Source: Hirudinaria manillensis (lineage: Eukaryota; Annelida; Clitellata; Hirudinida; Hirudinidae). Taken from it: DNA of 64,000 nt. The stretch spans positions 12,211,001 to 12,275,000 of the forward strand of contig CM067528.1 of assembly GCA_034509925.1 (NCBI GenBank), given 5' to 3'. The notes below the pieces were generated by a model that had not been told where the DNA came from, made no database searches, and saw only the letters and a program-made list of their open reading frames with translations. Of this stretch, positions 62,813 through 64,000 are shown piece by piece (position 1 is the first letter of the stretch; each line of letters starts with the position of its first letter). Made by a program: the position numbers and the translations under genes.

Positions 62813-64000
62813 CTTCTTTAGTTGCCAATGAATCAAGCAGTTGAAGCACGTTGCTTAATTCAGAACTTTGAGCCAAGTGGAAGACGTAACTGATGATGCT
62901 GAGTACGTATGGATCGTTGGTGTAATTTTTGTAATTGTTTTCCAGGTAAGATACAGTTAATTTCGATTTTTGTTGAAGATTTGCAACGTTCAACTGTCAG
63001 GGAGGATAAAATTTACAATTAATTTAAGTGATGATACATTTGATAACTTATCGAATTATATCAAGGCAGGGAATTCTAAAATATTTGATGAGATGGATTT
63101 ATATATTTATTTATTTCCATTACGGTTGCACCTCTCGCCTGATCACACAAAACAATACTAAGAATCAACAAAAGCAAACGGTTAAACTTCAATGTTAAAC
63201 ATCATAAATTCTGTCGCTTTAATAATTATTAAAGAAAATATAAAATAGGATGCATTTGGTAGCACTACTCATTTGCAACTCTGTTGTTAAATAAAGTTTC
63301 CGACAATCTCCGTGTCACATCGAAATTGATAGCTTCAATTGGTGCTCCATCGTTCTAATTTCCAGGTAAACATAATATGATGCGTTTACTTAGAAAACTC
63401 ACGTTCTTAAGGAGAGTTATTGCTACATAGGCCGTGAGTGCAATCCCCGACGACGATCCACCCTTGAAAATTAGATCTTGTTATGTTCATTTGGTTAAAA
63501 TTCTAAGTGATCATTACATTTTCCTACCTGCATATCAGTGTGAATCACTCTCCCTTCTGGAGGCTCTTTGAAGATTCCCTCTGAAGTCTGATGTCTCAAA
63601 ATCCAATCAACCGTGACCACAATTTTGTAATTGTCAATGGGAATGTAATCTTTTGCATCCACAAATACTCTCATGACAAATGAGCTCAACCTTAAAAGGA
63701 AATATAAAATCTATCTTATAAATATTTATTTTAGATATATTATTATAACCATACATGTTTATTATAACGTTCTAAACTGATTTACATTAACAATGCCAGG
63801 TTAAAAATTGCAACTGCTCGATTTTTGATTGCCTCATGTACCTTAGTCATGGTTTTGCTTTGCATGAGGATGCTTCTTGTAATGCCTATATGACATATAA
63901 CAGCTACTTGTAAAAGCACTAACCATATGTCTGGCTTGCATTATTCTTAGCATTATTACACTTACCAAACACTTCCTGCTGGATCAGAATTTCCAGACAT
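62813..64000 (-). CDS. Thioester-containing protein (alpha-2-macroglobulin/CD109/C3 family), TED fragment
   Basis: These secreted or anchored proteins trap proteases or tag microbes through a reactive thioester. Four exons in phase, entering from the right edge: 64000-63966, 63690-63528, 63462-63403 and 62993-62813. They encode part of the alpha-helical thioester domain: GNSDPAGSVWLSSFVMRVF, VDWILRHQTSEGIF, EPPEGRVIHTDMQGGSSSGI, ALTAYVAITLLKN, then NYTNDPYVLSIISYVFHLAQ. The GCGEQ thioester motif would lie just outside the window to the right. After 62813 the rest of the TED, the CUB part and the receptor-binding domain are expected but not found within the window. Whether this is CD109, A2M or a TEP cannot be decided. 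Confidence 0.78.

Overview
The window is animal nuclear DNA: strongly AT-rich and full of TTA/AAT microsatellites. It is dense with multi-exon genes whose introns are mostly 65 to 600 bases, with GT-AG borders. I joined exons by eye, accepting a join only when splice sites, reading phase and family resemblance agreed. The gene content (MAN1, CtIP, QPCTL, ARMC2, PCIF1, USP10, MNK-type kinases, betaglycan, a thioester protein) says metazoan. About 13 recognisable genes in 64 kb suggest a compact invertebrate genome. A tunicate or another small-genome invertebrate would fit, but the sequence does not prove it.

Layout, left to right. IQSEC/BRAG ArfGEF 3' part (276-3091, +), followed by a satellite-like repeat. 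Then six genes all on the minus strand: MAN1/LEMD3 (10666-5531), CtIP/RBBP8 (14401-11451), a small RING protein (15909-14989), a Golgi-type glutaminyl cyclase (19922-17002), ARMC2 (27458-20728) and the PCIF1 cap methyltransferase (33331-28606). TATDN1 (34439-37279, +) is head-to-head with PCIF1. A USP10-like deubiquitinase (41497-38057, -) carries an internal exon duplication. Next come three intronless MNK-like kinases in tandem (42601-46392, +), a betaglycan/TGFBR3-like receptor (47501-54058, +, first exon not found), a doubtful small lysine-rich gene (54818-54284, -) and an intronless TRIP12-like HECT ligase (55705-58518, +). The right end holds a decayed P-loop coding relic (59273-59672, +), scattered acidic candidate exons (60390-62413, +), and part of a thioester-containing alpha-2-macroglobulin/CD109-like protein (64000-62813, -).

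The genes are mostly unrelated housekeeping or developmental functions: nuclear envelope, DNA end resection, mRNA cap methylation, cilium/sperm axoneme, TGF-beta co-reception, ubiquitin editing. I see no operon-like pathway logic. The unusual parts are the intronless kinase array with an altered metal-binding motif, the USP10 exon birth by tandem duplication, the intronless TRIP12-like ligase, the truncated thioester gene, and a 52-residue ORF with a lipidation-like N-terminus. All exon coordinates are hand-derived and need transcript support.
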